Below, in pieces: positions 8,541-17,104 of a stretch of 64,000 nt of DNA. The notes under the pieces are model-generated. The model worked only from the letters and a program-made list of their open reading frames with translations. It was not told the origin of the DNA and did not search any database. The position numbers and the translations under genes are program-made. The stretch comes from Xiamenia xianingshaonis (GTDB lineage: Bacteria; Actinomycetota; Coriobacteriia; Coriobacteriales; Eggerthellaceae), in contig NZ_CP072829.1 in NCBI RefSeq assembly GCF_017945865.1, forward strand, positions 62,001 to 126,000, read 5' to 3'. Position 1 is the first letter of the stretch, and every line of letters begins with the position of its first letter.

Positions 8541-10730
8541 ATGTCAGGATTAAAGTTAACCAGGAGAAACTTCCTGGTCGGAACCGCCGGGGCGGCAGCC
8601 CTTGTCGGCTGCGGCGGGGTTGTTGGCTATACTGCCTGGTCAAAAGCGTATGCGGATGACGAAGAACAGCCGTCCGCGCCGCCGAAGGCCGTGCATACCG
8701 TGTGCGACGGCTGCCCGAACCAGTGCGGCATGGTCGCCCGCACGGTCGAAGGCAAGCTGTGGCGCGTCGAAGGCGAGCAGGGGCATCCCCGCTCGGGCGG
8801 TCGGCTGTGCGGGCGCGGCCAGGGGTACGCGTCCATCGCTTATTCACAGGACCGCCTGACCGTGCCGCTGAAGAGGAATGCCAGCGGCGGATTCGACCCG
8901 GTGAGCTGGGACGATGCGCTGGCCGACATCGCAAGGCACATCAAGGCCGCCAAACCCGCCGAAGTGGCGGTGTTCCAGGCGCGGGGCACCGACGCCTTCT
9001 TCGCCCGCCGCTTTGTCAGCGCGCTGGGGTCGGCGAACTACTTCACCGACGCGGCCGTGCATGACCTGGACGTCGCGGCGGCCATCAGCGCCATTGCGGG
9101 CACGGGGCTGCCGGTGCCTGATCCGGCGCATGCAAAGTACCTTGTGATGCTGGACGCGTCGACGAACGACACTGTGCTGCCGGCCGACGCCGACGCCTTC
9201 GCCGCGCTGCGTGACCGCGACGCCCATATGGTGCTGGTGGATTCGCGCATCACCGCGTTCTCGCGGCTGGCCGACAAGTGGGTGCCCATCATTCCCGGCA
9301 CTGAGCTGGCGTTTTTGCTCGGCATTGCCGGACAGCTCATTCGCAGCGGCGCCTATGACGCGGCGTTTGCGCAAGCCTGCGGCGAAGGCTTCGACCAGTT
9401 CGCCGCCGAGATGAAGGCCTATCGGCTTTCCTGGGCGGCCGCCAAAACCGGCATCAGCGAAGGCGTGCTCGGCGCCATCGCGAGCAATCTGGCCGCTGCG
9501 GCCCCTGCGTGTTACGTGGACATGCCTTTGGGCGGCACGTTTGGCAGCGGCTATGCCAACAGCGTCGACGTTGTGCGCATGGTGTACCTGGTCAACGCGC
9601 TGCTGGGCAATTTCAATCAGGCCGGCGGATGGATCTTCGGCGCGGCGCCTGCCGTGGACGACGCGGCGCTGGCAGCGGCGGGCATTCCGGCGGTGAAGCC
9701 CGGCACGGCTGCTGCGGTGGACGCGCAGGCGGCTCCGCTGGCCGGCGGCGACAGCTGCATTGCGGCCATGGAGGCCGTAAGGGCCGGCGCCGTCAAGACG
9801 GCCGTCTTCGTGGAGACGAATCCCGTGCGCGACTACCCGGCCGCCGCGCTGGTGGTTGAGGCGCTGAGCAAGCTGGATTGTCTCGTGGTGTGCGACGAAT
9901 TCATGACCGAAACGGTCGAGCTGGCCGACTACGTGCTGCCGCTGCCCACCTACCTGGAGCGCACCGACACCGTGCAGGTGGTCCCGGCGGCCACGTCGGT
10001 GGCGGCGCTGCGCAACCAGGCCATCGAGCGCATCCACCCCGAAACGCGCACGGTCGACGAGGTGTTTGCCGCGTTGGCTGGCCTCTGCGGCGTTGCCGAC
10101 GCGTTCGCCTTCTCGAAGGAAGACTACAACCGTGCGGTGTGCGACGTGTTGGGCGTCAGCTATGAAGGCCTGGTCGGCCAAGGGGTCGCGGCCATTCCTT
10201 CCTCGCGCGTCACCCTGGGCGAGCCGCCCGCCTTCTCGACCGCTTCCGGCAAGCTGCTGTTTGCCTGCCCTGCTTTCGCCGATGCCGGCCTCACGGCCGT
10301 TCCGCGCTGGCGCGACCCGAAGACGAGCGCCGGCAAAGCCAAGCCGCGCCTGCTGGTGGGCGAGCAAGCCACCCAGTACGACACCTATACCATCGACGAC
10401 GAACAGCTGATGGCTTACGCGAAGCAGTACGGGCTCGACCGGGCCTGGATCAGCGCCGAGCTGGCCGAGAAGCACGGCATCCGCGACGGCGATGCGGTGG
10501 AGCTTTCCACGACCGAGGCGACCATTGCCGTTCCCGTCAAAATCACGAGCTGCGTGATGCCCGAGGTCGTGTGGGTGCCGGCGCATTACGGCTGCACGGC
10601 CCAGCAGGTCAAACAGGCCTACGGGTTCGGCGCGGCTCCCAAGCAGCTCATTTCGTTCAACCTTGAACCGGCAACGGGTGCGGCCATGATGAACGACGTG
10701 ACCGTTTCCATTCGGAAGGCAGGTGCATGA
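8541..10730 (+). CDS. Tat-exported molybdopterin oxidoreductase, PhsA/PsrA-like size
   Basis: A 729-residue catalytic subunit of the DMSO reductase superfamily. A Tat signal (LTRRNFLVG, then a hydrophobic stretch) covers residues 1-37. C55, C58, C62 and C90 form the CX2CX3CX27C motif for the first [4Fe-4S] cluster. The C-terminal molybdopterin-dinucleotide domain (about 600-725) is present. The segment that normally carries the Cys or Ser metal ligand reads FTDAAVHDLD, so H174 or D175 lies where a ligand is expected. GAGAGG precedes the start. It is followed with a 4-base overlap by an iron-sulfur subunit and then NrfD, the standard three-part membrane respiratory complex. The electron acceptor or donor cannot be assigned. 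Confidence 0.88.
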   Translation: MSGLKLTRRNFLVGTAGAAALVGCGGVVGYTAWSKAYADDEEQPSAPPKAVHTVCDGCPNQCGMVARTVEGKLWRVEGEQGHPRSGGRLCGRGQGYASIAYSQDRLTVPLKRNASGGFDPVSWDDALADIARHIKAAKPAEVAVFQARGTDAFFARRFVSALGSANYFTDAAVHDLDVAAAISAIAGTGLPVPDPAHAKYLVMLDASTNDTVLPADADAFAALRDRDAHMVLVDSRITAFSRLADKWVPIIPGTELAFLLGIAGQLIRSGAYDAAFAQACGEGFDQFAAEMKAYRLSWAAAKTGISEGVLGAIASNLAAAAPACYVDMPLGGTFGSGYANSVDVVRMVYLVNALLGNFNQAGGWIFGAAPAVDDAALAAAGIPAVKPGTAAAVDAQAAPLAGGDSCIAAMEAVRAGAVKTAVFVETNPVRDYPAAALVVEALSKLDCLVVCDEFMTETVELADYVLPLPTYLERTDTVQVVPAATSVAALRNQAIERIHPETRTVDEVFAALAGLCGVADAFAFSKEDYNRAVCDVLGVSYEGLVGQGVAAIPSSRVTLGEPPAFSTASGKLLFACPAFADAGLTAVPRWRDPKTSAGKAKPRLLVGEQATQYDTYTIDDEQLMAYAKQYGLDRAWISAELAEKHGIRDGDAVELSTTEATIAVPVKITSCVMPEVVWVPAHYGCTAQQVKQAYGFGAAPKQLISFNLEPATGAAMMNDVTVSIRKAGA

Positions 10731-11269
10731 TGGCGCGCTACGGAATGCTCATCAACACGAAGAAGTGCACTGGCTGCGGAGCATGCCGCATGGCGTGCCA
10801 GCACCAGAACCACTTGCTTCCTTCGGAGGCCTTCATCCGTTTTGAAACGAAGGAGACCGGCGCAGCGCCGTCCGTGAACGTGGAGACGGTGCCGTTGCAG
10901 TGCATGCATTGCGAAGATGCCCCGTGTGCGAGCGTGTGCCCCACCGGCGCGGCCCGTATCGGCGCCGGCGGCATCGTGAGCGTGGATCATGGGCGCTGCA
11001 TCGGGTGTCTGTACTGCATGGCGGCGTGCCCCTACCAGGTGCGCGTGCGCAACGAGAAGACCGGCGCCGTCGACAAATGCCGCTTTTGCGTCGCGAACAG
11101 GGAGGGCGGCGGACATTCGTCCACCTGCGTGGACGCCTGCCCGAACCACGTCCGCATCTTCGGCGACTTGGACGACCCCGCCTCTGAGCTCTCGCGCGAG
11201 ATCGCTGCCACGGGCGCCCAGCCCATCGCCGGCGACCTGACGAAGTCCAAAGTCTATTACGTGAGGTGA
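10727..11269 (+). CDS. Four-cluster ferredoxin subunit (PsrB/DmsB/NrfC-like)
   Basis: A 180-residue protein with the four cysteine groups of the DmsB/PsrB family: CX2CX2CX3C near residue 14, CX2CX4CX3C near 60, CX2CX2CX3C near 92 and a final CX2CX13CX3C group near 119. No signal peptide is present; such subunits are usually carried out by the Tat-targeted catalytic partner. Its ATG overlaps the stop of the upstream molybdenum enzyme (ATGA), which implies translational coupling. A second ATG at 10730 is possible. It passes electrons between the catalytic subunit and the NrfD membrane subunit encoded next. Confidence 0.9.
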   Translation: MMARYGMLINTKKCTGCGACRMACQHQNHLLPSEAFIRFETKETGAAPSVNVETVPLQCMHCEDAPCASVCPTGAARIGAGGIVSVDHGRCIGCLYCMAACPYQVRVRNEKTGAVDKCRFCVANREGGGHSSTCVDACPNHVRIFGDLDDPASELSREIAATGAQPIAGDLTKSKVYYVR

Positions 11270-11274
11270 GGAAG

Positions 11275-12168
11275 ATGACGTTCGAACCGATTTGGGGATC
11301 CATCATTGCGTGGTACCTGTTCCTTGCCGGCTTGGGCGGCGGGGCGTTCATAACCGCCGGTTTCCTGCGCTTTCGCCATCCCGAGGCGGTGCACCTGCGC
11401 AAGATCGGCCACGTCATGGCGCCTGTCGTGGTTGCGATCGGCCTGGTCTTGCTGATATTCGACGCGAAGGCGGGCCTTCATTCTCCGCTGCGCTTCGCGT
11501 TGCTGCTGACCAATTTCGGGTCGGTCATGACCTGGGGCGTCGTGTTTTTGGCTGCATTCATGGTCGTGTCGCTGGCGGTGCTTGTATTCGACGTGCTCAA
11601 GCGCAGGGTGCCGTTGGCGCTTGAGATCGTCGGCATGGCGTGCGGCGTGTGCGTGGGCATGTACACCGGCGCGCTGTTGGGCGTGTGCCAGACGTTCCCA
11701 CTGTGGAACAACGCGCTGCTGCCCATCTTGTTTTTGGTATCGGCTCTGTCCACGGGTGCGGCCGCGGTGCTGTGCTGCGGCATCGTGCTGCATCCCGAGG
11801 AATTCAACCGCGTCGGCACGTTGAAGCGGGCGCACTACTGCCTGCCGCTCATCGAGCTGGTGATGGTGGCGTCGCTTCTGTTCGTGACCGCTTCGGTGTC
11901 CGACGCCGGCTTCAATTCCGTCATGAGCCTGCTGGTCGGCGACTACGCGTGGCTGTTCTGGATCGGGCTTTTCCTGGTCGGCCTGGCGGGGCCGTCGCTT
12001 GTCGAGACGTGGCTGCTGTTCTTCGCGAAGCGGTCGTTCGAGGACAGCCGCAAGGCCCAGTGGATCAGCTTCGGGGCCGACGTCGGCGTGCTGATCGGCG
12101 GCTTTCTGCTGCGTTACCTGGTGATCGTTGCGTCGCTGCCGCTGACGATGGCGGTGCCGATGCTGTAG
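11275..12168 (+). CDS. NrfD/PsrC-family membrane subunit
   Basis: A 297-residue integral membrane protein with about eight hydrophobic segments and an FEPIWGSIIAWYLF start typical of NrfD/PsrC proteins, which exchange electrons with quinone without haem. The ATG at 11275 follows GAGG twice; an earlier GTG at 11266 overlaps the previous stop and is less likely. It completes the three-gene module and anchors the two exported subunits. Bases 12169-12421 after it hold only a weak CGGGCT/AGCCCG hairpin near 12189 and no T-run. Confidence 0.9.
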   Translation: MTFEPIWGSIIAWYLFLAGLGGGAFITAGFLRFRHPEAVHLRKIGHVMAPVVVAIGLVLLIFDAKAGLHSPLRFALLLTNFGSVMTWGVVFLAAFMVVSLAVLVFDVLKRRVPLALEIVGMACGVCVGMYTGALLGVCQTFPLWNNALLPILFLVSALSTGAAAVLCCGIVLHPEEFNRVGTLKRAHYCLPLIELVMVASLLFVTASVSDAGFNSVMSLLVGDYAWLFWIGLFLVGLAGPSLVETWLLFFAKRSFEDSRKAQWISFGADVGVLIGGFLLRYLVIVASLPLTMAVPML

Positions 12169-12421
12169 GCGGACACGCTGGCCGGTGGCGGGCTTCGGGC
12201 GACGAGCCCGGGTCCGGCTGCCTGCGCGAGGGCCCGCGGACCTGGGGTTGCGCCTGGGGTTCGTGGGCTTTTCATTGCCGGAAGGTTTCTGCTGGGGAAA
12301 CGGCGCGTAACGCCTTCGCAGCCTTCGTGAAGGATGGCCGGGTTTTGCCGCCCGTTGCGAGGCGGCGCGGTATCATAGCGGGCGACACAACAGACGCACC
12401 GTCGAACGAAAAGGAGGGCGC

Positions 12422-12937
12422 ATGGACGCCAAGGTCTACGAACTGCTGAATGACCAGATCAACAAGGAACTGTACTCCGCGTACCTGTACATGTCCTTTG
12501 CGGACTACTACGAGGAAGCCGGCCTGAAGGGCTTCGCGAACTGGTACAACATCCAGGCTCGCGAAGAGCTCGACCACGCTCTGATCTTCCGCAACTATCT
12601 GCAGGAAAACGCCCAGCCGGTGAAGCTGCTCGCCATCGCCGAGCCGGACAAGGAGTTCTCCGACTTCCTGTCGCCGCTGGAGGCCGCGCTCGAGCACGAG
12701 AAGTACGTCACGAGCCTCATCAACGCCATCTACGCCGCCGCGGTGGAGGCGCACGACTACCGCACGATGAACTTCCTCAACTGGTTCATCGAGGAGCAGC
12801 AGGAAGAGGAAGACAACGCCGAGACGATGGTCACGCGCATGAAGCTGTTCGGCGACGACGCGAAGGCGCTGTACGACCTTGACCAGGAGAATCTTGGTCG
12901 CACGTACTCCACGCCGGCTCCGCTGGCAGGCGAATAA
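12422..12937 (+). CDS. ftnA: Ferritin
   Basis: A 171-residue non-haem bacterial ferritin, the usual family length. Ferroxidase-centre residues of the four-helix bundle are visible: E17 in the ELYSAYLY helix, the AREELDHA helix with E and H, and EEQQEEE in the fourth helix. It stores iron as a 24-mer in the cytoplasm and protects against Fenton chemistry. AAAGGAGG lies immediately upstream. It is transcribed alone and followed by a strong terminator. Confidence 0.93.
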   Translation: MDAKVYELLNDQINKELYSAYLYMSFADYYEEAGLKGFANWYNIQAREELDHALIFRNYLQENAQPVKLLAIAEPDKEFSDFLSPLEAALEHEKYVTSLINAIYAAAVEAHDYRTMNFLNWFIEEQQEEEDNAETMVTRMKLFGDDAKALYDLDQENLGRTYSTPAPLAGE

Positions 12938-13015
12938 GGCTAGAGCTGCCGGCCGGTATGTGGGCAGCGCTGAAACAGAACTAGGTTCGAATACCGGAGC
13001 GATGCTCAAGAAGCG

Positions 13016-13052
13016 AGGCCCGCTTTTCCAAAGAGGGAAGGCGGGCCTTTTT
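13016..13052 (+). terminator. Rho-independent terminator of ferritin
   Basis: AGGCCCGC at 13016-13023 pairs with GCGGGCCT at 13041-13048. The interior can also pair through TTTTCC and GGAA, and a run of T follows. It lies about 80 bases after the ferritin stop. Confidence 0.85.
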
Positions 13053-13122
13053 GCGCCGTTGTCCGACCGGGGCGGCAGGCGCTTTTCGTTCGGCTCGTTC
13101 GGGCGGAATATTCGTAAATTTC

Positions 13123-13176
13123 GCCATTTACCCGCAAATTATGCCGTTTACCCGCCGAAAAGGCTTCCCCTTATAC
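13123..13176 (+). promoter_or_regulatory. Candidate promoter with two direct-repeat operator sites, upstream of ZIP transporter
   Basis: GCC[A/G]TTTACCCGC occurs at 13123-13135 and 13143-13155, exactly 20 bases apart (two helical turns). The second copy contains a -35-like TTTACC, followed after 18 bases by TTATAC at 13171-13176. A regulator bound there could block RNA polymerase. The next gene is a metal transporter, so metal control is plausible but inferred. Confidence 0.4.
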
Positions 13177-13336
13177 GTGAAAATTTGTAGAATGCCGTCC
13201 ATCCGACAGGGTGCCAACGACAAACCAACGTGACTATCTTCGCCAAGTAACAGTCTCCATAAGGTTTGAGCGAGCGACCCGCTCAGCGGTGACCAGGACG
13301 TATCATACGGCTTATGAACTGTCGGTATTCCTTTCC

Positions 13337-13364
13337 GCAAGGCCGGGCATTTCCCCGGCCTTGC
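13337..13364 (+). promoter_or_regulatory. Leader hairpin directly before the ZIP transporter ribosome site
   Basis: GCAAGGCCGGG and CCCGGCCTTGC form a perfect 11-bp stem with a 6-base loop. The stem ends about 7 bases before the AAGGGGG ribosome site. A smaller GAGCG/CGCTC hairpin lies near 13267-13285. The leader of about 200 bases may control translation or transcript stability. I could not match it to a known riboswitch. Confidence 0.4.
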
Positions 13365-13386
13365 CTTGTGCAAGGGGGAAATGCTT

Positions 13387-14181
13387 ATGGGCACGGCGCT
13401 TCTGTGGGCGGCCTTGGGAACAGGCTTTACGTTCCTGATGACCGCGGTGGGATCGGCCTCGGTGTTTCTGTTCCGCGGGCGAGGGTCCCTGGTGCTGCAG
13501 CGCGTTTTCCTGGGGTTCGCCGCTGGCGTGATGATTGCGGCGTCGGTGTGGTCGCTGCTCATTCCTGCCATCGAGCGGGCCGAGGAGGCGGGCCAGATCG
13601 GCTGGATTCCCGCGGCGGGCGGCTTTGTGTTAGGCGTGCTGTTCCTTATGGCGCTGCACCGCTTCTTGCCGCACCAGCATCCCGATGACGACGCGCCCGA
13701 AGGCCCGCCGACCACCTGGGGCCGTCCGATGCTGCTGTTCACGGCGGTGACCTTGCACAACATCCCCGAGGGCATGAGCGTGGGCCTGCTGTTCGCCATG
13801 TCGGCGCAAAACAGCGGCGATCCGGTTTTGTTCGGCATGGCGCTGGCGCTTGCGCTGGGCATCGGCATCCAGAACGTGCCCGAGGGCGCGGCCGTGTCGC
13901 TGCCGCTGATGCACGACGGCATGAGTGCGGCGAAGGCGTTCGGCATGGGTACGCTGTCGGGTTTGGCCGAGCCGGTGTTCGGCATCTTGGTGGTGCTGTT
14001 CGCGTCGGTCATCTCGCCGTATATGCCCTGGATGCTGGCGTTTTCGGCAGGTGCGATGATGTATGTGGTCGTGGAGGAGCTCATCCCGGAGGCGCACTTG
14101 GGCGAGCGCTACAACGCGGGCACCCTCGGCGTCATGGCCGGCTTTCTCGTGATGATGATCCTGGACGTGGCGTTGGGGTAG
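13387..14181 (+). CDS. ZIP-family divalent metal transporter
   Basis: A 264-residue membrane protein with about eight hydrophobic segments. The metal-site helices are recognisable: HNIPEG in the fourth and QNVPEG in the fifth, as in ZupT/GufA proteins that move zinc, iron or other divalent metals. A His/Asp-rich cytoplasmic loop (HRFLPHQHPDDD) follows the third helix. The ATG at 13387 is 8 bases from a GGGGG ribosome site; an ATG at 13381 is too close. It is transcribed alone, next to ferritin, which suggests a role in metal homeostasis. The exact metal is unknown. Confidence 0.87.
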   Translation: MGTALLWAALGTGFTFLMTAVGSASVFLFRGRGSLVLQRVFLGFAAGVMIAASVWSLLIPAIERAEEAGQIGWIPAAGGFVLGVLFLMALHRFLPHQHPDDDAPEGPPTTWGRPMLLFTAVTLHNIPEGMSVGLLFAMSAQNSGDPVLFGMALALALGIGIQNVPEGAAVSLPLMHDGMSAAKAFGMGTLSGLAEPVFGILVVLFASVISPYMPWMLAFSAGAMMYVVVEELIPEAHLGERYNAGTLGVMAGFLVMMILDVALG

Positions 14182-14317
14182 AACCGGCTAAAGCCGCCCC
14201 GCCCGCGCAGGGACAGCGGAACGAGCCAGTGCTGCCCCGGGGTAGCGGCTGCGGCGGCCGTCGTAGCTGCGGGTGCGGCTGCGGCGAAGGCGGGCACGGT
14301 CTGGGCTCGCCTTCGCT

Positions 14318-14410
14318 CGCTTCTCGGCGGGTGCGGCTGAGGTTTGGGCTTGTGCCACTCGCTTCTTGGCGGGTGCGGCTGTGGTTTGGTGCATTTCAGC
14401 CGCTTCTTGG
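14318..14410. repeat. Degenerate tandem repeat, unit about 41 bp
   Basis: Units starting CGCTTCT[C/T]GG begin at 14318, 14360 and 14401. The first two continue with GCGGGTGCGGCTG and a GGTTTGG word; the third is truncated. The stretch lies in the 610-base gap between the convergent ZIP transporter and ketosynthase genes, which holds no gene but also contains the element at 14451. Confidence 0.6.
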
Positions 14411-14450
14411 TCGGTATCTGCGCACTTCGGCCGCCCGTCGGCAATTCCAA

Positions 14451-14697
14451 ATATGAAGAAAATGTGTACTGGAGATTTTAGCAGGCGATTTCAGACTCCC
14501 TCGCATCATTTTCGGCAAAATCGCCTTCTGGGAGTCCGAGAAAGGGGGTATTTATACCGAATTCTGCGGAAGCGGGCGCAAAAATGCGGTAAATATACCG
14601 TACTTATGGCCTGCCAAAAGCGAAATACTCGCCAAAATGATGATTTCAGGGCTAAAATCTGGCCCTTTAGTCTCAACTCCACAAATACTTCACAATT
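14451..14697. repeat. Intergenic element with terminal inverted repeats, copy 1
   Basis: The left end ATATGAAGAAAATGTG continues into TACTGGAGA. The right end, read in reverse complement, is a diverged version of the same sequence. GCATCATTTTCGGC near the left and GCCAAAATGATG near the right form a second, nested inverted repeat. GGTATTTATACC and GGTAAATATACC palindromes lie in the middle. The element is AT-richer than its surroundings and has no coding potential. It lies between convergent genes, like copies 2 and 3. It could be a MITE or a structured 3'-end element. Confidence 0.7.
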
Positions 14698-14791
14698 ACC
14701 AGCCCGTAGCAAGACCGCAGTAAGCCCGAAACAAGCCTGCAAGGGCGCACGAAGGGTCTTTTAGCGGCAAAAATGCCAGCTTTTGGGCCGC

Positions 14792-15958
14792 TTACGCCTC
14801 GAACAGCACGGCGCCCGAGGTGAAGCCGCCGCCGAACGCCACGAGCACCACGTTGTCGCCCGGCTGGATGCGTCCGGAGGCGTATGCGTCGGCCAGGGCC
14901 ATGGGCACGCACGCGCTCGACACGTTGCCCCATTCCGCGATGGACAGCTGGAAGCGCTCGATGGGCACGCCCAGCTTTTTGGCGGCATAGGCGATGATGC
15001 GCTCGTTGGCCTGGTGCGGCACGAATACCTTCACGTCGTCAAGGGCGAGTCCTGCCTGGTCAAGCACGTGTTCCACGGCCTCGACCATGGCGTGCGTCGC
15101 GAACTTGAACACGCGCTGCCCGTGCATGTACAGCGACTGGCGCGGCCGGCCTTCGGCCACCAGGTCGTCCACTTCCAGCTCGGCGTCCAGCTGTGCCAGC
15201 GCCGGGTCGCAGCTGTCCAGCGCGCGGTTGCCCTCGGCCATGGCCTCCGGCGTCACGCCGTCCGTGGCAAAGGGGATCACCGAGTCGTAGGCCGCCGGGC
15301 AGGTGAGCGCGTTGTGCGGGTCGTCGTCGTTGCGCAGGTAGAAGCTGCGGATGCCCGGTCGGTCCGGGTTCCACTCCACGACGGCGGCGCCTGCTCCGTC
15401 GGCGAACAGCACGCAGGTGTTGCGGTCTGCCCAGTTGGTGATACGGGTCAGGCGCTCGCTGGCTACCACGAGCGCCCGGCGCATCGTCGGGCGTCCGACT
15501 CCCTGGTCGGCGGCGCAGGCCGATGCGGCCAGCATGTTCTCGGCCAGCGACAGCGCGTAGATGAACCCGGTGCAGGCGGCGTTCACATCGAAGGCCGCCG
15601 CGCGGTCAAGCCCCAGGCGGCGGCGCAGCATGCTGGCGGCCGAAGGGACCAGGGTGTCGGGCGTGATGGTGGAATACACCAAAAGGTCGATGCTGGCGGG
15701 GTCGATGGCTTCGGCGGGCATGAGCCCCGGCGTGGCGATCACGCTGCTCAGCGCGTCGGACCGGCCCCAGCCCAGCGCCTCGCGGGCGGCGGCTTCGGCC
15801 AGGTCAGTGCCTGATTCGGCCACGCTGATGTGGCGCCGGTGGATTCCAGTGCGCTGCCTGATCCATTCGTCGCTCGTGTCGACCAGCGCGGTCAGGTCGT
15901 CGTTTTCCACGGTCAGCGGCGGCAATGACTTCCCGCTTCCGATGATGGTGCAGCCCAT
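14792..15958 (-). CDS. 3-oxoacyl-ACP synthase III (FabH)-like ketosynthase
   Basis: A 388-residue thiolase-fold condensing enzyme. The FabH catalytic triad is present: C129 in NAACTGF, H315 in VPHQAN and N345 in EWGNVSS. A glycine-rich C-terminus (AFGGGFTSGAVL) closes the fold. FabH joins acetyl-CoA with malonyl-ACP to start fatty acid synthesis. This protein is about 60 residues longer than usual, with insertions around 64-88 and 205-275, so a specialised acyl substrate is possible. The ATG at 15958 follows TAGGAG; the longer in-frame extension lacks a ribosome site. It stands alone, not in a fab cluster. Confidence 0.82.
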   Translation of the reverse strand: MGCTIIGSGKSLPPLTVENDDLTALVDTSDEWIRQRTGIHRRHISVAESGTDLAEAAAREALGWGRSDALSSVIATPGLMPAEAIDPASIDLLVYSTITPDTLVPSAASMLRRRLGLDRAAAFDVNAACTGFIYALSLAENMLAASACAADQGVGRPTMRRALVVASERLTRITNWADRNTCVLFADGAGAAVVEWNPDRPGIRSFYLRNDDDPHNALTCPAAYDSVIPFATDGVTPEAMAEGNRALDSCDPALAQLDAELEVDDLVAEGRPRQSLYMHGQRVFKFATHAMVEAVEHVLDQAGLALDDVKVFVPHQANERIIAYAAKKLGVPIERFQLSIAEWGNVSSACVPMALADAYASGRIQPGDNVVLVAFGGGFTSGAVLFEA

Positions 15959-16111
15959 GCATGCTCCTAACGCGATCCGCCGAAGACGCACCGGTGCGCC
16001 CTGTCAGGCCGGATCGCTCTATGATGACTCATTTACTCAGAAAACACTGATGAAGCCCGTCTTGCACTGCGAAAGCCGACGGACGTGATCAGTGCCTCAG
16101 AACATGGTACG

Positions 16112-16142
16112 CCCGCAGAAAGCCCCGTCGCGGGGACGGGGC
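16112..16142 (-). terminator. Terminator of the response regulator gene
   Basis: On the minus strand GCCCCGTC pairs with GACGGGGC (8 bp, 5-base loop), and TTTCT follows. It lies about 75 bases after the response regulator stop. Confidence 0.6.
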
Positions 16143-16216
16143 CAATGCTCGTGAAAAAACCGCGCCTGCCGCGGGTGGGGCGGCGGGGCTGGTCGCATGT
16201 GCTGCCCCTGCTTCGC

Positions 16217-16912
16217 TTACTGCTTGAACCGGTACCCGTAGCCGCGCACCGTTTCGACGATGCCGGGGTCGTAGCCGGCCGATTCGATCTTGTCGCGCAG
16301 GCGTTTGATGTGCGTGTCGACCGTCTTCGTCTCGGTGAGGTATTCCCAGCCCCAGGCGTCACGCAGCAGGTCTTCGCGCGAAACCACCTTGCCGGCGTTC
16401 TTCATCAGGCTTGCCAACAGCTCGAACTCGCGCGGCGTCAGCTCGATCTCGCCGTTTTCGCCGCTGGCCGTGTGCGCGTCCTCGTCAAGCGTGATGCCGC
16501 TCGCGGTGATGGCGCGGCTCGCGTCCGGGAAATCGCCGTTGTTGCCGCGGCGCAGCAGGGCGCGCACGCGGGCGATGAGCTCGCGGACGCCGAAAGGCTT
16601 CGCCAGGTAGTCGTCGCCGCCGATTTCCAAGCCCACGACCTTGTCGAGCTCGGTGTCGCGCGCGGACAGAAACAGCACGGGGACCGTCGTCTTTGCGCGC
16701 AGGTGGCGGCACAGTTCATAACCGTCCATGCCCGGCAACATGATGTCGAGCACGAACAGGTCGTAAGGATTCTTCATCGCCAGCGCCAAGGCGTCTTCGC
16801 CATTGTTGACCACATCGACAAAGAAGCCCTCCTTTTTCAGCGCATAACTGACGAATTCGGTGATCGAAGGTTCGTCGTCAACAATGAGAATGCGGTGCGG
16901 CGACTCGTTCAT
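16217..16912 (-). CDS. OmpR/PhoB-family response regulator (orphan)
   Basis: A 231-residue two-component regulator. The receiver domain (about 6-120) has D12 and D13, phospho-acceptor D56 (VLDIMLPGMDGYEL) and K105. A winged-helix DNA-binding domain (about 140-230) carries the ELTPREFELL and KTVDTHIKRLRDKI signatures. GGAAGGGG upstream supports the ATG at 16912. No histidine kinase lies on either side, so its sensor must be elsewhere. The target genes are unknown. Confidence 0.9.
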   Translation of the reverse strand: MNESPHRILIVDDEPSITEFVSYALKKEGFFVDVVNNGEDALALAMKNPYDLFVLDIMLPGMDGYELCRHLRAKTTVPVLFLSARDTELDKVVGLEIGGDDYLAKPFGVRELIARVRALLRRGNNGDFPDASRAITASGITLDEDAHTASGENGEIELTPREFELLASLMKNAGKVVSREDLLRDAWGWEYLTETKTVDTHIKRLRDKIESAGYDPGIVETVRGYGYRFKQ

Positions 16913-17104
16913 AATAGACCCCTTCCTTCGCGAAAGCGCTAAAACCCAATCTTGTTCAGAATAGCAAACAGAGGTTTCAACGATGGTGTTCGTATCGTAC
17001 AATTTTATCTGAAATAGTGCTTGCTCACATTATCATACCAACTTACTCAACTATACGCGCGACCCTAAAGATCGCGCCATCTCAAGAGGGAGATTGTCAG
17101 AAAC

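Noticed and set aside
15959-16216. A histidine kinase partner for the response regulator
   Set aside because: The 258-base gap is too short and codes for nothing convincing. The other neighbour is coaX.
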